Assembly (NCBI GenBank): GCA_016930435.1
Contig: JAFGGQ010000024.1
Location: 1-13,632, forward strand
Direction of reading: 5' to 3'
From: a bacterium
Lineage (GTDB): Bacteria; UBP14; UBA6098; JAFGQG01
DNA length: 13,632 nucleotides
Positions 1 to 6,289 of this stretch are shown one piece after another (the first letter of the stretch is position 1; the number at the start of each line of letters is the position of its first letter). Made by a program: the position numbers and the translations under genes. The notes beneath the pieces were generated by a model. It ran no database searches, was not told the origin of the DNA, and was given only the letters and a program-made list of their open reading frames with translations.

Positions 1-437
1 GGGATTATCAGAGATACACCCTGTTTATAGAAAAAGAAATCTTTGCAGTTGATCAGGCCCATAACAATGGCTAAAATGGCGATGATCACCCTGATGATCC
101 GGATATAACCCAGCAAAAGGTAAATATTGAGCCATGCGGCCATAAATAGATAATAGAACACAAATACCACGGCCACGAAGCTGAAACCTACTATAAAAAC
201 CCTCGCCCTGTTATGGGCTATGGAGACCAAGACCCCCAGGATAAATGTTAGCATCCAAAGGGTGCAGGGATTCCAGCCATCAACGAAGGAAATCAGGATG
301 GTGAACAGGGGCAAGGGCATGTGAAGCCCAAGATTTTCAAATGTCTCCGTTGAGGCTCTACTGGCAAAAAAGTAAATAAGAATAAGGATAACAACCAGAA
401 TGGTCCCTATAAGGATTTTTTTACCACGTGTAGTCAT
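1..437 (-). CDS. CcdA-like integral membrane thiol-disulfide protein (3' end cut by window edge)
   Basis: An open frame runs from an ATG at 437 to the window edge (145 codons), so the C-terminus is missing. The start is supported by an AAGGAG Shine-Dalgarno 8 nt upstream. The N-terminus has a basic stretch (TTRGKK) and a hydrophobic helix (about residues 8-25). A second membrane region carries FVDGWNPCTLWML (about residues 51-63), and two or more further hydrophobic helices follow. The DG(F/W)NPC motif in a transmembrane helix is typical of CcdA/DsbD-like proteins that carry reducing equivalents across the membrane to extracytoplasmic thioredoxin-like partners. A second cysteine lies in INCKDFF (about residue 131), where these proteins usually carry the partner cysteine. 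The gene begins 14 bp after the thioredoxin-fold lipoprotein gene, its likely partner. Family assignment is fairly sure; the substrate is unknown. Confidence 0.75.
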   Translation of the reverse strand, partial: MTTRGKKILIGTILVVILILIYFFASRASTETFENLGLHMPLPLFTILISFVDGWNPCTLWMLTFILGVLVSIAHNRARVFIVGFSFVAVVFVFYYLFMAAWLNIYLLLGYIRIIRVIIAILAIVMGLINCKDFFFYKQGVSLII

Positions 438-451
438 TAGTGAGGCTCCTT

Positions 452-1177
452 TTACTCTGATTCAAAGTATGGACCCCACTGAAATATCCACCCGCCTATT
501 CGAATTGCATTTCGGTAAGCCAGATTGTGCACCAACTGGTTATTTTCAGGGGAATAACTCTCTGTTTTTATGGTCTTTATATAATCTTCAATGGATTCGG
601 CTGTCATCAGGTTATGCAGAACTTTTGAATCCACCTCTTCCTTGCCGGTTTTCATTAGTAAGCGATCCTTCATCCAGATCTGGGGGTAGCCGGGCAGGGA
701 ATTAATATCCAGCTTGCTAAAGGGAATGCTGCCATCAGGCAACGGGCATTCGTTTCCCTCGGCAACAGCTACCATATCCCTGACCTTTCTTTCCAGCACA
801 TCGCCACCGGCATTTTTGTTGGTACTGTTGAAGATCAGTACCGGGATCATGAAGCCAGCCCTGTATTTGCTATTGTAAACCCCTATCGCTTCGGCGTTCT
901 CGCTGTAGCCCTCTAATTCATAAACCACTAAAACAAGACGAGGATACTGTTCAAAAAGCTCTTTTACCATTATCCCTGCAACACCCTCGCAATTATGACA
1001 GCCAATACTCCCGAAGTAAACTCCACAAGTATATGGGTTATTACCGGCTTCTCCTTTGGCTGTTTTTGCATCCAGATTATCGTTCTCTTTGGATCCGGTT
1101 CCGCAGGCAAAGCTGAACAACAGTATCAGCGTTAAAACAACTATATAAATACTATTGTATTTTTTTATACTGCCCAT
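452..1177 (-). CDS. Thioredoxin-fold lipoprotein with a CHNC motif
   Basis: 241 residues. The N-terminus has lysines at 5-6, a hydrophobic helix (10-24) and Cys25 followed by GTGSKEND, as expected for a lipoprotein signal. The lipobox (FSFAC) is off-consensus, because Leu is missing at -3. The mature part has a thioredoxin-like GCHNC motif (Cys60 and Cys63), an extra Cys51 just before it, and a probable cis-proline in GFMIPVLIF (about residue 115). It should therefore act outside the membrane as a thiol-disulfide reductase or isomerase. The CcdA-like gene 14 bp downstream would keep it reduced. It follows the hydrogenase large-subunit gene after 77 bp with no good promoter or terminator between, so read-through from the hydrogenase operon is possible. 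Substrate and direct link to the hydrogenase are unknown. A GAGGC site lies about 10 nt before the ATG. Confidence 0.7.
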   Translation of the reverse strand: MGSIKKYNSIYIVVLTLILLFSFACGTGSKENDNLDAKTAKGEAGNNPYTCGVYFGSIGCHNCEGVAGIMVKELFEQYPRLVLVVYELEGYSENAEAIGVYNSKYRAGFMIPVLIFNSTNKNAGGDVLERKVRDMVAVAEGNECPLPDGSIPFSKLDINSLPGYPQIWMKDRLLMKTGKEEVDSKVLHNLMTAESIEDYIKTIKTESYSPENNQLVHNLAYRNAIRIGGWIFQWGPYFESE

Positions 1178-1254
1178 TAAAAGTCTGCCTCAGCTAAATA
1201 AATCAGGTTCAGGTTATCTGCCCATCAAATTTTAATGAGCAAATATATGAATTT

Positions 1255-2718
1255 CTAATTCTGACGCAAGATTTTTATAATTTTTCCTTTGGGATCCCGA
1301 AGGGTTACTTCAAGCGGTGTAGAGCCAGGCAGAGAGTGAGTAGCGCAAGCCATGCAGGGATCATAAGCCCTGAAAGCCATTTCCACCATATTCAACAATC
1401 CATCGTTGACCTCACCGTTTTTAATCAGGCCCTGAGCCGCTTTTTTAACTGACATGCAGATGGCTGCTGAATTATTCACGGTAGCCACGATCAGATTTGC
1501 TTTCTCGATAATCCCATTCTCATCGGTTTTGTAATGATGATACAGTGTACCCCGCGGCGCTTCGATCACTCCCACGCCTTCAGTTGGAATCTCTGTTGGG
1601 ATATTGCGGATATGATCGCTTAATATCTCATCATCGAGAGCAAGTTCCAGTAATCTTTCTGCGGCGTACATCTGCTCTACCAGTCGGGCCCAGTGAAAAG
1701 CCAGGGTATTATGGGCGGGTTTGCCACCGAGTACTTCATACATTTTCTCATACTCTGCCTGGGCTAAAGGAGTAGCCATTCCATCGGCGGCATTGGTCCT
1801 TGCCAGCGGAGCAACGCGGTAAATACCACTATCCGGACCATCCACGAAGCCTTTCCAGCCTATGTTCTTGAGGTACGGGAATTTGATATAACTCCATTCT
1901 TCAACGTGTTCATCGATGTGATTGAGGTAGTCCCGGGCATGGAATTTGGCATATTCCTTCCCGCTGGGATCGACCACCCTGACGGTACCGTCATAGAGGT
2001 TCAGCTTGTTGTTTTCATCCACAAGTCCCATATAGTAGGTATTATGCTTATAAATATCGCCAACGATCACATTGACATAATCCTGGTTAGCCAGGACGAT
2101 ATCTGCGAACAATTTAAGGCTGAACTTAGAAAATTCAACGGCATCCCGGGCAGTCTGGATGAACTCTTCGCGCTCATCCGGTTTTACGCCCCGTGAGACC
2201 CCGCCGGGCAAGCCGCATACCGGATGGATCACCCTGCCGCCCAGGGTAGTAATAATGTTCCTGGTTCTCTTGCGGATATCTATCACCTTGCTCGCTGCTT
2301 CCAATCCGACCTTCTGGATTACCCCGAGGATATTTCTCTGGCCGGCGGGTGCAGTAGGGCCTACTACAAAATCAGGGCCGCCCAGAAAGTAAAAATGCAG
2401 GGTATGATCCTCGAACATGAAAGCTGAATAGATAAGCTCCCGAATTTTTTTAGCTGCAGGCGGGGGTTCTACCTTATAAAGATCGTCAAGCGTTTTAGCA
2501 GAGCACATGTGATGAGTTGTGGGGCATACTCCGCAGATCTTGGGAGTGATACGGGGCATTTCCTCGCAGCGGCGGCCCTCCGAAAACTTCTCAAATCCTC
2601 TCAATTCCGGGATCTGTAAATAAGCATTCTCTACATTCCCATCATCATTGAGGAATATCTCGATCTTGCCATGACCTTCCAATCTGGTGATAGGATCAAT
2701 GGTTATTCTCTTTGCCAT
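1255..2718 (-). CDS. mvhA: [NiFe] hydrogenase large subunit, Mvh type (group 3c)
   Basis: 487 residues, full length for the F420-non-reducing (methyl viologen-reducing) hydrogenase alpha subunit. It carries the Ni-Fe active site that splits or makes H2. Nickel ligands are visible in L1 (KICGVCPTTHH, Cys62 and Cys65) and L2 (DPCMACATH, Cys455 and Cys458). The N-terminal TRLEGHGKIEIF and the EAPRGTLYHHY segment (387-397), which holds the conserved arginine over the active site, are intact. L1 has Lys where many families have Arg (R-x-C-G-x-C). After His461 there are 26 more residues, expected to be removed by a maturation endopeptidase once nickel is inserted; no such peptidase is in this window. 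It starts 2 bp after mvhG, and its GGAGGA site lies in the end of mvhG, so the two are translated together. Subgroup 3c is inferred from motifs and neighbours. Confidence 0.95.
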   Translation of the reverse strand: MAKRITIDPITRLEGHGKIEIFLNDDGNVENAYLQIPELRGFEKFSEGRRCEEMPRITPKICGVCPTTHHMCSAKTLDDLYKVEPPPAAKKIRELIYSAFMFEDHTLHFYFLGGPDFVVGPTAPAGQRNILGVIQKVGLEAASKVIDIRKRTRNIITTLGGRVIHPVCGLPGGVSRGVKPDEREEFIQTARDAVEFSKFSLKLFADIVLANQDYVNVIVGDIYKHNTYYMGLVDENNKLNLYDGTVRVVDPSGKEYAKFHARDYLNHIDEHVEEWSYIKFPYLKNIGWKGFVDGPDSGIYRVAPLARTNAADGMATPLAQAEYEKMYEVLGGKPAHNTLAFHWARLVEQMYAAERLLELALDDEILSDHIRNIPTEIPTEGVGVIEAPRGTLYHHYKTDENGIIEKANLIVATVNNSAAICMSVKKAAQGLIKNGEVNDGLLNMVEMAFRAYDPCMACATHSLPGSTPLEVTLRDPKGKIIKILRQN

Positions 2719-2720
2719 TA

Positions 2721-3704
2721 TTATTCCTCCATTTTCTTTCTTCTAAGGATTGAAGTGGGTAAGCTATACATATAGAAGAGGCCGGCCGGGTCGGGAATTT
2801 TATCCATAGTATTTTTCATCTCCTCTTCCGATATATCCTTTTCATTATGCAAGCTGAATATCGAGGCGATACTTGACATTGCATTGAGGCCGAAATCGGT
2901 AACTCCATCTACTGGCCCAAAGCACCCGCGACAGGGCATATTGGCATTGATACAGCGCTCGCCGCAACCACCGCGGGTAGCTACGCCCATACAGATTATA
3001 CCCTGAGCCAAAAAACATTTTTCAGGGTCCACCTCGGTCAGACTGACCCGTTTAAATTCGGTCAATTCCAGCTTCTCGGGCTTGCTGTCATTTCTCTCAC
3101 ACTCGTCGCATAGTGATTTTTTGGATGCCAGTACAGTTCCCTTGGGAGGAAGGGCGCCTGACAGGATCGCATTCACGGCGTCCATAATGAGATTGGCAGG
3201 AGGGGCGCACCCGGGAAGATAATAATCTACATCTATAACCTGATCCAAAGCTCTAACCGTATCCCAAAATTCAGGGAGAGTAAGGGTACCTTCGGGAACT
3301 TCTGTTCTGGTTTTTGGAAATACACGGTTCGGATTTGAGGTGGATTCAGAAGTGATATAAGCCCTTTCGAAAATCCCTGCCCGGTCACTGAAATTAGCCA
3401 AACCAGGGATGCCCCCCAAATGAGCGCAACTACCGAAAGCTACCACCATTCCCGATTTCTTTCTGAGCAATTCTACCATTTCTTCCTGTTCTTCCGTTCT
3501 GACCGCACCATTGATAAAACTCACCGCGATCTCGCCATCTCCCATAGCCTCGACATCTTTCCTCTTGAAATCCAGAGCCACCGGCCAAAAAACTATATCT
3601 ACGGCATCCACTACTTTAAGTATGTCCTCAGCCAGATCAACTACCGCCTCCTCGCAACCTCCACAGGAAGCACACCAGTAAAAGGCTACTTTTGGTTTTG
3701 ACAT
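2721..3704 (-). CDS. mvhG: [NiFe] hydrogenase small subunit, Mvh type (group 3c)
   Basis: 327 residues. This is the electron-transfer subunit that passes electrons between the Ni-Fe site and the Fe-S partner proteins. The proximal [4Fe-4S] cluster is marked by CASCGGCEE (Cys11 and Cys14), GSCAHLGG (Cys93) and LPGCAPP (Cys166). The C-terminal half has a cysteine set (199, 202, 230, 238, 247, 251, 258, 261) enough for two more [4Fe-4S] clusters, as in group 3 small subunits. There is no Tat signal, so the enzyme is cytoplasmic. The start has a near-perfect AAGGAGGT site. The gene follows the ferredoxin-MvhD fusion by 55 bp and runs into mvhA. In methanogen Mvh, this subunit hands electrons to MvhD; here the adjacent fusion protein carries that domain. 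Confidence 0.93.
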   Translation of the reverse strand: MSKPKVAFYWCASCGGCEEAVVDLAEDILKVVDAVDIVFWPVALDFKRKDVEAMGDGEIAVSFINGAVRTEEQEEMVELLRKKSGMVVAFGSCAHLGGIPGLANFSDRAGIFERAYITSESTSNPNRVFPKTRTEVPEGTLTLPEFWDTVRALDQVIDVDYYLPGCAPPANLIMDAVNAILSGALPPKGTVLASKKSLCDECERNDSKPEKLELTEFKRVSLTEVDPEKCFLAQGIICMGVATRGGCGERCINANMPCRGCFGPVDGVTDFGLNAMSSIASIFSLHNEKDISEEEMKNTMDKIPDPAGLFYMYSLPTSILRRKKMEE

Positions 3705-3759
3705 ATCGACCTCCTTATAAACCCTTCAATACCTTTAAACTTATTTATACAATTTCTAA

Positions 3760-4749
3760 TCATACACAACAACCCACCCTGGAATCGGCCTCTTTTCTTA
3801 CGGGGCCAAATTCCTCAACCTTATCCAAAAATGCATCCATCGCCTTTTCCAGCTTGGCTACTTCATTGGTTTTGATCCACTCCACCTTGAGGCGATCAGG
3901 ATTGATATTCATTACCTTGAAGAGGTTCTGCAGCAGGAGTACCCGGCGAAACATCTTATAATTGCCGTCATGTTCGCAATCGCCAAAGGGGCAAGCTGCG
4001 ATCATGACCCCCCAGGCCCCCTCACGAAACGCTTCCAGAAGCATCTGGGATGTTATACGGCCACTGCACATAGTAATAATTACCTTGAAGTTTTCCTCAT
4101 CTACTTCCAGTGGGCTGCTCAGCCTTAATCCAGGCATGATCGACCAGTTACAGCAGAATACAATTACTTTCGGTTTATCATCCGACGATCTGATTTTTCC
4201 AAAATAATTATTGACGGCTTGATTCAATTCCTTTTCAGTTAAACCATAACCTTCCTTAAGGTTTCGGGCACCTGTAGGGCAGGTAGGGATGCATACTCCA
4301 CAACCCTCGCATTTAATCCTGTCCGTGTCAGATAGCTTCTTTCCGCCTTCAGTATCCTTAAGAGTTGCCGCTTCCGGTTTGCACACCGCGACGCAAAGAC
4401 CGCAGCCACTGCATAATTCTTCATCCACAACCGCATTAACTCCATCCACCTCATATCCCTGATCGATCAGATATTCTCTCATGGAATCAAGGATATCGGT
4501 AACCGGGACTTTTGCAGAGCATCCCTTTTCGCACTGTTTACATGAAAAACACTCGAATATTTTTTCGGCGATGTTTTGGGTCGGGTCGATATGGCCGGAC
4601 AATATTCCATAGGTTAAAAGTAACTTTCCTCTGGGGGAATCGGATTCCCAATTAAAGATCTTGTACAGGTGGCAGTTTTCATAACAATAGCCACATCTGA
4701 TGCAATTGTTCAGCTCTTTTTCCCACTTTTGTAATAGATTTTCTGCCAT
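3760..4749 (-). CDS. Three-module Fe-S hub: HdrC/GlcF-like ferredoxin + 2x[4Fe-4S] ferredoxin + MvhD domain
   Basis: 329 residues in three parts. (1) Residues 1-105 are an HdrC/GlcF-type double [4Fe-4S] domain (Cys16, 19, 22, 26 and 67, 70, 73, 77). (2) Residues 108-165 are a bacterial-type 2x[4Fe-4S] ferredoxin (Cys113, 116, 119, 123 and 147, 150, 153, 157). (3) Residues 193-315 are an MvhD-like [2Fe-2S] domain (MCSGR at 227-231, ACPFGDC at 252-258). Up to four [4Fe-4S] and one [2Fe-2S] cluster are predicted. In Mvh-Hdr complexes MvhD bridges hydrogenase and HdrA; placed just before mvhGA, this protein probably wires the hydrogenase to the HdrA and GlcF-like partners. The MvhD entry motif is altered to CCNWS, and the chain ends in Cys-Cys-Val. 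The first module is about half identical to the N-terminus of the GlcF/HdrD-like protein upstream. The ATG follows a GGGGAG site. No single family name fits the whole chain. Confidence 0.88.
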   Translation of the reverse strand: MAENLLQKWEKELNNCIRCGYCYENCHLYKIFNWESDSPRGKLLLTYGILSGHIDPTQNIAEKIFECFSCKQCEKGCSAKVPVTDILDSMREYLIDQGYEVDGVNAVVDEELCSGCGLCVAVCKPEAATLKDTEGGKKLSDTDRIKCEGCGVCIPTCPTGARNLKEGYGLTEKELNQAVNNYFGKIRSSDDKPKVIVFCCNWSIMPGLRLSSPLEVDEENFKVIITMCSGRITSQMLLEAFREGAWGVMIAACPFGDCEHDGNYKMFRRVLLLQNLFKVMNINPDRLKVEWIKTNEVAKLEKAMDAFLDKVEEFGPVRKEADSRVGCCV

Positions 4750-4807
4750 TAAAGCTCCCCGTATTTTTAGGTTCTACAGTTTTACATAAAATTTAAATAC
4801 TTTATCA

Positions 4808-4831
4808 ATATATTGTAATATTACGATATAT
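4808..4831. promoter_or_regulatory. 24-bp AT-rich palindrome, candidate ArsR-type operator
   Basis: Two 12-bp arms (4808-4819 and 4820-4831) are exact inverted repeats except for one pair, centred on GTAATATTAC. The site lies about 10 bp downstream of the -10 element of the candidate promoter for the hub-mvhGA genes, where bound protein would block transcription. Its length and AT-rich symmetry resemble operators of ArsR/SmtB-family repressors, and such a repressor is encoded about 1.2 kb upstream in the same cluster. The pairing of repressor and site is inference. Confidence 0.5.
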
Positions 4832-4840
4832 ATAATTAAA

Positions 4841-4870
4841 ACCATACTATTAACCTATCCTAACTTTCAA
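4841..4870 (-). promoter_or_regulatory. Candidate sigma-A promoter for the hub-mvhG-mvhA genes
   Basis: The -35 is TTGAAA (4865-4870), the spacer is 18 bp and the -10 is TATGGT (4841-4846). It lies in the 128-bp AT-rich gap after the GlcF/HdrD-like gene. The -10 match is weak (4 of 6). A second TTGATA-like -35 overlaps the left end of the palindrome but lacks a good -10. The hub gene could also be reached by read-through from upstream. Confidence 0.35.
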
Positions 4871-4877
4871 ATAATAA

Positions 4878-5936
4878 TTACCTCAAAGCTTCCCAGATCA
4901 GGTCGAGGAGGTTTTTAACCTCGATCTTGTTACCATCTTCCTTGGCCATATTAGCCAGGTTCAGCTCGCAGGTTGGACATAGGGTTACCAGTATTTTAGC
5001 GCCGGTATCGAGAGCTTGACGGTAACGTTTTCGAGCCAGTTTTTCCGATAGTTCCCGATCGGTAACGAGCACACCGCCTCCTCCTCCACAACATTCAGCT
5101 TCTTTGCCGAAAGTTTCCATCTCCACATAATCACAACCGATCATCTTCAGGATTTTTCTGGGCTCCTTTACCATATCCATTCCCCTTCCAACGTTACAAG
5201 GGTCGTGGTAGGTAACCGTTAGACCTAACTGTCTGGGGTTGGCTTCAGGAAGTCTCTTATATATTTCTTCAATAATATAAGTTGGATTGAGATCAGTGTA
5301 AGATTTCCTTATAAAGAACACGCAGGTGGTACACATGCATATAAATTCATTATAAGGGAATCGTTCTCTAAAGAGTGCCTTTTGTTTATTGGTTTTATCC
5401 TTGTAACCGAGAACTCCAGGAGGCATTCCACAACAAACCTCATCTTCTACGGTCATAGGTTCCATGCCGAGTTTGGTCAAAATCTCGACATAACGCTTGG
5501 CATCATCGCTTCTTTCCAGAAAACGGCATCCCAGAAGAACCGGCGTTTTCCCCGGATGTGGGGGAGCCTTAAGTTCTTTTCCGAAAATATTTCCACTGCT
5601 CTCGACCTTGTTCAGCAAATTCACATGAGAGTCATATTTGAATCCAGCTTCAACCAGGTCAGCCCGAGCTGCAGTGAGGATATCAGGAACCGATATATTG
5701 GCAGAACACCTTTGAATACAATCTCTGCAGAATGTACACTCCAGTATTTTTTCAGCAATATAATCGCTGGGTTCCAGTTGACCGGTAAAAAGTCCGTAAG
5801 CGAGAACCACCTTTCCTCGCGGCGTATCACTCTCCCAACCTTTTTCTTTGAACATTGGACAACCCTCGAAACAATACGCGCACCGGATACAGGTGTTCAT
5901 CTCTGTTTCCCAATCTTTTAGGTACTTTACTTCCAT
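4878..5936 (-). CDS. GlcF/HdrD-like iron-sulfur protein with two CCG domains
   Basis: 352 residues. The N-terminal double [4Fe-4S] domain has Cys16, 19, 22, 26 and 67, 70, 73, 77. Two CCG domains follow: Cys137, Cys168-Cys169 and CMCTTC (200-205); then Cys247, Cys282-Cys283 and CPTC (320-323). CCG domains in HdrB bind noncubane [4Fe-4S] clusters that reduce the heterodisulfide; the same layout occurs in HdrD and in the GlcF/LldF-type partner of FAD-linked 2-hydroxy acid dehydrogenases. No separate hdrB or hdrC is present, so this protein probably supplies that arm. Its neighbour two genes upstream is a GlcD-like oxidase, which favours a GlcF-like partner role in a cytoplasmic complex. Both CCG sets are complete, so catalysis as well as electron transfer is possible. 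The ATG is preceded by GGAAGGGG at short spacing. Confidence 0.88.
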   Translation of the reverse strand: MEVKYLKDWETEMNTCIRCAYCFEGCPMFKEKGWESDTPRGKVVLAYGLFTGQLEPSDYIAEKILECTFCRDCIQRCSANISVPDILTAARADLVEAGFKYDSHVNLLNKVESSGNIFGKELKAPPHPGKTPVLLGCRFLERSDDAKRYVEILTKLGMEPMTVEDEVCCGMPPGVLGYKDKTNKQKALFRERFPYNEFICMCTTCVFFIRKSYTDLNPTYIIEEIYKRLPEANPRQLGLTVTYHDPCNVGRGMDMVKEPRKILKMIGCDYVEMETFGKEAECCGGGGGVLVTDRELSEKLARKRYRQALDTGAKILVTLCPTCELNLANMAKEDGNKIEVKNLLDLIWEALR

Positions 5937-5978
5937 AGCCCCTTCCCAATTTGGTTTAATTTATGATTGAAGAATTAA

Positions 5979-5992
5979 CTCACAATTGTAAG
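5979..5992. promoter_or_regulatory. 14-bp palindrome between the ArsR-type and GlcF-like genes
   Basis: On the minus strand the site reads CTTACAATTGTGAG, symmetrical at all but one pair. It lies in the 61-bp gap after the repressor gene stop codon and shares the string TTACAAT with the larger palindrome at 4808-4831. It may be a weak second binding site. Chance is a real alternative in AT-rich spacer DNA. Confidence 0.25.
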
Positions 5993-5997
5993 GACTA

Positions 5998-6270
5998 TTA
6001 TTTTAGAATTTCCATAATTCTCTTTATCCTATCATCTACTATTCTGTAACATGTCTCAACACACCTTCGCTCTCCGCTTATAATTCCGCGGTCCCTCAGT
6101 ATCTGAAGATGTTGTGATACTGTGGATTGAGGAAGACCGAGAATTTTTTGAATAGCTGTAACGCTACAATTATCCTCGGTCAGCCCGGATATGATTTCGA
6201 CGATCTGCATTCGGACTGGATGAGCGAGGGCCTTCAACATTCTGCTTTCAGTTTTATATTTATCTTTCAC
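5998..6270 (-). CDS. ArsR/SmtB-family winged-helix repressor
   Basis: 90 residues, near the usual family size. The pattern LKALAHPVRMQIVEII (12-27), the recognition helix LGLPQSTVSQHLQILRDRG (44-62) and a beta-wing to about residue 76 are typical of ArsR-type repressors that dimerise on AT-rich palindromes and leave DNA on binding metal or on thiol oxidation. The classical CVC metal motif is absent: only Cys35 lies in that region, while Cys70 and Cys74 flank the wing (RRCVETCY). This fits a thiol or sulfur sensor as well as a metal one. It starts at GTG 19 bp after the FAD oxidase gene with no clear Shine-Dalgarno, so it is probably translated by coupling; an in-frame TAA three codons upstream of the GTG bounds the start. 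Likely targets are this cluster's own promoters. Confidence 0.88.
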   Translation of the reverse strand: MKDKYKTESRMLKALAHPVRMQIVEIISGLTEDNCSVTAIQKILGLPQSTVSQHLQILRDRGIISGERRCVETCYRIVDDRIKRIMEILK

Positions 6271-6289
6271 GGTTTAATAGGGCTTAATT

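Noticed and set aside
400-705. 101-codon plus-strand open frame
   Set aside because: It overlaps the lipoprotein gene and the start of the CcdA-like gene on the other strand and shows no family motif.
1220-1240. Hairpin GCTCAT...ATGGGC between mvhA and the lipoprotein gene as a terminator
   Set aside because: Six pairs including a G-T and no T-run follow it, so it does not look like a terminator.
5382-5921. 179-codon plus-strand open frame
   Set aside because: It lies wholly antisense to the GlcF/HdrD-like gene, whose cysteine motifs are intact. The translated product has no recognisable motif.
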